Shown piece by piece: positions 59,742 through 64,000 of a DNA stretch of 64,000 nt (positions are counted from its first letter, which is position 1; every line of letters starts with the position of its first letter). The translations under genes and the position numbers were made by a program. This DNA comes from Sphagnum compactum. Lineage: Eukaryota; Bryophyta; Sphagnopsida; Sphagnales. Where the stretch lies: contig OZ234504.1 of assembly GCA_965153455.1 (NCBI GenBank), positions 9,858,001 through 9,922,000 of the forward strand. The letters are read 5' to 3'. Below the pieces are notes generated by a model. The model saw only the letters and a program-made list of their open reading frames with translations, was not told the origin of the DNA and ran no database searches.

Positions 59742-59950
59742 GGTGCATTCACACTTGACTTGATGTTTAAATAAAAGTCTAGGTGGCATCCTAGATGGCA
59801 TGCAATGTTAAATAGGTGATAACTTAATGTTAAGTGAATGTTAGCTTTAACATAAATTCTTAATGGTAAGTAGGTTTAAGTCCTAAATGACTAGCATGAT
59901 GTTAGGGGAATCGATACTAAAGCCCCCCTAACACCAAGTGTGAATGCACC
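59742..59950. mobile_element. Tourist-like MITE, copy 2
   Basis: A 209-bp element with the same terminal repeats (GGTGCATTCACACTTG / CCAAGTGTGAATGCACC) and interior as 19538-19748. Outside the ends a TTA can be paired (59739-59741 and 59952-59954). It is non-coding. Confidence 0.8.
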
Positions 59951-60177
59951 TTTAGAGGGAGTGGATCATTTTATGATCATTCATAGATGTACTATTCAAG
60001 TCCCCCTTCGTCATTTCTAAGTTACATCATCCATGGGCTTCCGAGCCACATGAAGCACTTGGACAAATTTCCTAAGTGTATTTGGAGGAGCACTTGAGTA
60101 GATATAAGGACCCCTTCCCTCATACATGTCATGATCTACATATGCAAAATGTTCACTTCATGCTTTATGATTGGCAA

Positions 60178-60320
60178 AGCTAAGCCCAAGGGTGGGGGCA
60201 TTATCAAAATAAGTGGCTCAAGATGAGACAACACTCCCAAAATGTGGGGCCAAATTTGGCTATCGTCTTTTCCCAAGTCACTTATTTTGATAATGTCCTC
60301 GCCCTTGGGCTTTACCTTAG
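60178..60320. mobile_element. Fold-back (hairpin) repeat
   Basis: Arms of about 40 bases are inversely repeated with few mismatches: AAGCCCAAGGGTGGGGGCAT with ATCAAAATAAGTG on the left, CACTTATTTTGAT and ATGTCCTCGCCCTTGGGCTT on the right. The loop contains the CCCAAAATGTGGGGCCA core shared with 40.8 and 54.1 kb. It is a non-coding MITE-like element. Confidence 0.75.
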
Positions 60321-61059
60321 ACTTGTGGATTTTTTGCTTGGTGTTGGGTGTCCCATTCAATGGCACTTTGAGGGCCCATCAAGCTTGGAGAAAGTGCATG
60401 GTAACTTCAATTGCTTATAGTGTGATCCATGCCTAAATTTAGATTTGCTTGATTTTAGGTCATTTTTTGTTCCATCTTTCTTTTTGAAGAATCAACCAAG
60501 TTTTTTCTCATTTATGGATGTGGATTTGTTGGACCCTTATTGTTTAATTGAAGAACTCAATATGCAAATTACCATTAGGCTAGAAAATAGTTACATTTGA
60601 ATAAATGGCTAAACATTGTTCTTTTAAGTGTATTGATTTAGATTAAGCTTTAAATAAATAATTTACCATTCATGCTCCTTATGGAGTTCTTACAAAAATA
60701 GTCAAACACAATTTTAGTGAAAATTGCCCATTTGTTTCAAGAATGCCAAATGTCATATTAATCAAAAAGTAAAAATCTACAATACACAATCTGTTGTCAA
60801 TTGTAGGTTGTTATCATCGATTGCAAGTGAACTAAAACTTGGACCAATGTTGGTCACATATGTGAAAATATATGGATACCAATATGTATAATGATTATGT
60901 ATGGGTAAGCCATCAAGTTTTTCACACTTGTGAATATTCTTTGTTATACATAACCATCAAAGGCCATCCTACGTGTTATCCTTATGCATAAACCTTAAAT
61001 CCTTTGTGATTATGTGCATTTGTGTATTTTTATGGCTAAAAAAAATTTGTACTCTTGAT
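60321..61059. other. Spacer left of hAT copy B
   Basis: AT-rich with no recognisable gene. Part may be the 5' region of the hAT element. Confidence 0.45.
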
Positions 61060-63350
61060 ATTATGGGCGAAGTTGATGAAAATGCATCAATTACCCTTCA
61101 TATGCTCACCTCCTTATCTTAGATGTTGAGAATGTGAATCTACAACATTCGCTACATCTTACGAATGGGTCAAATGTTGAGTGTTGTGCAACTTGCAATT
61201 GTACAAGTTCAAATTGCATTTTGGAAATCTCATGTAATTGAATGTTCATGTGTTCACATGGTTCTCCTTTTTCCTAGTGACAACTTACTCATTGATTTGG
61301 CAAATCCTCAAATGTTATGACACGTCATTTGTAGATCAAAGCAAACAACTCTCAATGTTCTAATGCAAAGATATATTATTTTGCCCATGGCATAAGGGGC
61401 ATGTTGACTTCATGTCCATAAGGATCTCATTAAACTCAACCAAATGAATCACATAATTCCTATGAAAACTCACATTGAATGTGCAAACCTTAAATTGTTT
61501 GTTTAAAAGAAGCAACAACTTAATAAAATAGTTGTAGAACCAAATCACAATTAGTAATCAAGAAGAAAAGGGTGAATACATTCAACATGGAATCATTACA
61601 TCCTTTGATGCCACAAATCCTAATAAAAAAAAAGATGAAGTGTGGCATAAGCACACTATAATCCCTCAAATTGTTTTCACAAAGTATGATTTTTTGCATT
61701 TCACAATTTAAGTTGTGTACACTAAACTTGGTGACAATATTATGAACTTTGGGGTTGAAAATTTTGGAACTTGACTTCATCAATTCATCAAAAAAAGTTA
61801 ACAAAAGATGAAAATTTTGTATGTAAAATATATTTGGACCAAAATAATACCTATCACAAAGTATGAAAAATGAGAAATATATTTCAAAAGCAAGGTTATA
61901 AGTGATTTTTTTATATGAAATTTTAGGCAAAGAATGAAAATGATATAAGAAAAGATAATTCACTAATTTTTTGAAAATTATTATTTCCGTTTAAGCACTT
62001 TGGTCAAAAACATGATTTTTCAGTGTTGGTAAGCCATAAAAATTTTATTACTGAATATTTTAATGAAAGAGGCATGTCAAATGAAAGAGGAAAAGATTGC
62101 TGAAAGTAATTTAAGTGTTTTTTCATTTTATTTTTCCCTTATTAATGGAACATGTCACCCAATATGACATCTTATGGTCGTAAAAAAACTGCATATTATA
62201 TAATACGTGCATTACATTTACCCAATCCTCTTAATCTGACCGTTGGATCAAAATTAATTTTGATTTAAAATAAACTTTTGAGTTACAAAAAAATTTCATG
62301 CACATTCCAAAAAAACATTTCTTGAATTTAGGATTGTTTGTTGCGTTGGATATAAACACACTAGAGATGCACCATTTTAGGCAAAAAATGGTGATGTATA
62401 ACAATGTACATTGAACTTTTTTTTGGTGTTTGACATTTGCAAGGCTTACAAAGCCCTTTCCACTTGTAAGAACATTTTGCTTTAGAAGTTAAATTTATGC
62501 CAATGCCCTTATGTTTAGTTTTTTTCTCATTTTTTTTCTTGTGGAAGGAAAGTTTCTTGCCATGGTGAAGAAGACAATGGATTTTCATGTATTTATTTGT
62601 GACAATAGTCTCTGCAAGATTCATTTTATGGATGTCTCAAAGTGGCATGGACACATTTGTTCCGGTTATTAATTTCTTAAATGGAGCTTGGGTGCCAATG
62701 TTTTTTATTGTTGGGTTGTTTAAGGTGAATGAGACAACTAAGTTTTCCAAAGTTGTACAAGGTTTCAATCTTTATTTTAAAAGTTTGGTTTTATTCATTA
62801 AATGATTACATTTGTAAATAATGAAGACAATAACATGAAATCTATGGTAATAGTTTTGTGGTCCATTATTGATTGTAAACTTTTGAATTTGCAACTTTTT
62901 AATGAAAGTAGTTGCTTTGGGCATGTGATTTCTAAAGCATATCAATATGCTACAAACAATGACAAGGTTTTTAGTGGGTTGAAACACATGCATATGAAAG
63001 AGGCTCAAACTAGTTATAAAAACAATTACATGGACCAAAAAGTTGGGAAAAAGCTATCAAAAGTAAAAGAAGGCTTGTTCTACCAAAGGGATGCATAATC
63101 AAAATTTGAAGATTCTCATGAAAACCACATTTTCTTTCAAAATTATTATGTTTGAAGAGACTTTAAAATTCAAACAAACCATAATTATGTGTCATGGAAG
63201 GTAGAGGACCATGACTTAATGGCAAACAATACCTAATGTTGAAGTGTGGGTTATTACATAGGTTGTCACATCTTGTTTGAACCTTTTTGTATCGTCATGT
63301 GTGATGAATCAATCAAAAGGGCATTGCTTATTATCTAATGCCTTGACAAG
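61060..63350 (+). mobile_element. hAT-family transposase remnant, copy B (dead)
   Basis: It follows the same protein as copy A with different breaks. An N-terminal block near 61200-61360 (VQIAFWKSHV, LLIDLANPQML, HVICRSKQTTLNVL) parallels copy A's IQFQATFWKPHH, LHVDLENLQIL and CIICRLEKTTCNVL. At 62615-62735, FILWMSQSGMDTFVPVINFL and GLFKVNETTK keep the conserved DLWMSR.G.DTF-type block better than copy A. Next come SIIDCKLLNLQLF, SSCFGHVISKAYQYATNNDK and MKEAQTS (to about 63015), then SVGYYIGCHILFEPF (about 63240) parallel to copy A's SVGYYKGSHIMFEPY. The C-terminal dimerisation region is not seen, so this copy appears truncated. 61400-62550 has no assignable transposase sequence. Confidence 0.75.
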
Positions 63351-64000
63351 AACTGTTACATTAATAATGAATGCATAGAAGTTGAGCTTGTGTTTGTATT
63401 GTTTTTTCTCTTGTAGGCTGGGTTGTGTGGAATATGATGTGTCATTAGAACATGTTAACTAAAAATTTTAATTAACACAAAATGTTAACAAAAAAATGTT
63501 GACCCACGCAAATACATTACAATTGCAATATTAACCTAAGAGCCCCAAACTTGGGTAGTTAAATCAATCGCAACTTTTTTAATGAATAAATTCATAGTGC
63601 ACAACAAATTACAATGTTGCATGGCAATTTGCCCCATCACACATCACATAGTGCATCATTGCATGTAAGACCATTCAAAAAATATTGAGTGGAATATGAA
63701 TAAACAAAGAATTGATCAATGAAAATTTATCTATTGAATGGATTTTAAGGTTTAAGAAAAGTGAAAAAATTCACCATAGAAACAAAAGGGTTGTAGATGA
63801 AATCCTTGGAATTCCAAAAATTCAAATAAAAATTATGGAATTTAAGTTCAATTGGCTTTCTACTTAATTAATTTCGGCAAGTTATGAGAAAATACTCAAG
63901 AATTTTGAGAAATTAACACCATTTACTTTCTATTCTATCTTTATTTCTCTTGTACTTTAAAAATCTAGTGGTAGTTTTAATTAAGTCATGAAAACAAAAC
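63351..64000. other. AT-rich right end of the window
   Basis: No gene or repeat recognised. Confidence 0.5.

Noticed and set aside
1-64000. CRISPR arrays, operons, Shine-Dalgarno sites, rRNA, organelle insertions
   Set aside because: Nothing of this kind was seen. The window is plant nuclear DNA with split genes, and the tandem repeats lack the unique-spacer structure of CRISPR arrays.

Overview
The window is nuclear DNA of a land plant. It has intron-rich plant genes (a malectin-like receptor kinase, a Cu/Zn superoxide dismutase, the sulfolipid synthase SQD2), canonical plant CACTA transposon ends, and long AT-rich spacers full of decayed transposons and repeats. I cannot name the species. 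The low gene density and heavy repeat load would suit a medium or large genome such as a fern, lycophyte, conifer or large angiosperm, but this is only an impression.

Layout. (1) 1-1.24 kb: the 5' end of a CrRLK1L receptor kinase on the minus strand, running off the left edge, with a GA-rich leader and a TATA box. (2) 1.24-14.2 kb: AT-rich spacer holding a dead hAT transposase (about 6.64-9.02 kb). (3) 15.8-18.9 kb: a complete cytosolic Cu/Zn-SOD on the minus strand (seven coding exons, 156 aa, one GC-AG intron). (4) 19-34 kb: a transposon district with a Tourist-like MITE, two non-autonomous CACTA elements with matching target duplications, a SINE inside the first CACTA, a fold-back element with tandem-repeat arms, and a retroelement-like remnant next to the second CACTA. 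(5) 34.2-36.1 kb: a broken GDSL esterase/lipase gene bracketed by inverted repeats. (6) 36-46 kb: AT-rich spacer with small repeats, a CpG-rich patch and two G-rich arrays. (7) 46.2-52.4 kb: a complete SQD2-type glycosyltransferase on the plus strand (12 coding exons, 544 aa). (8) 54.8-55.6 kb: a plant membrane protein of unknown function on the minus strand, first exon unresolved. (9) 56.9-60.3 kb: microsatellites, a decayed 33-37 bp minisatellite, a second MITE copy and a fold-back repeat. (10) 61-63.4 kb: a second dead copy of the same hAT family.

The genes are independent single transcription units with no sign of a cluster or operon. SOD handles cytosolic superoxide, SQD2 makes the plastid sulfolipid SQDG, and the receptor kinase belongs to the cell-wall-sensing CrRLK1L family. 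I found no convincing undescribed biological system. The most informative observations concern repeats: matching CACTA target duplications, nested insertions, inverted repeats around the GDSL pseudogene, and repeat families shared between distant parts of the window.
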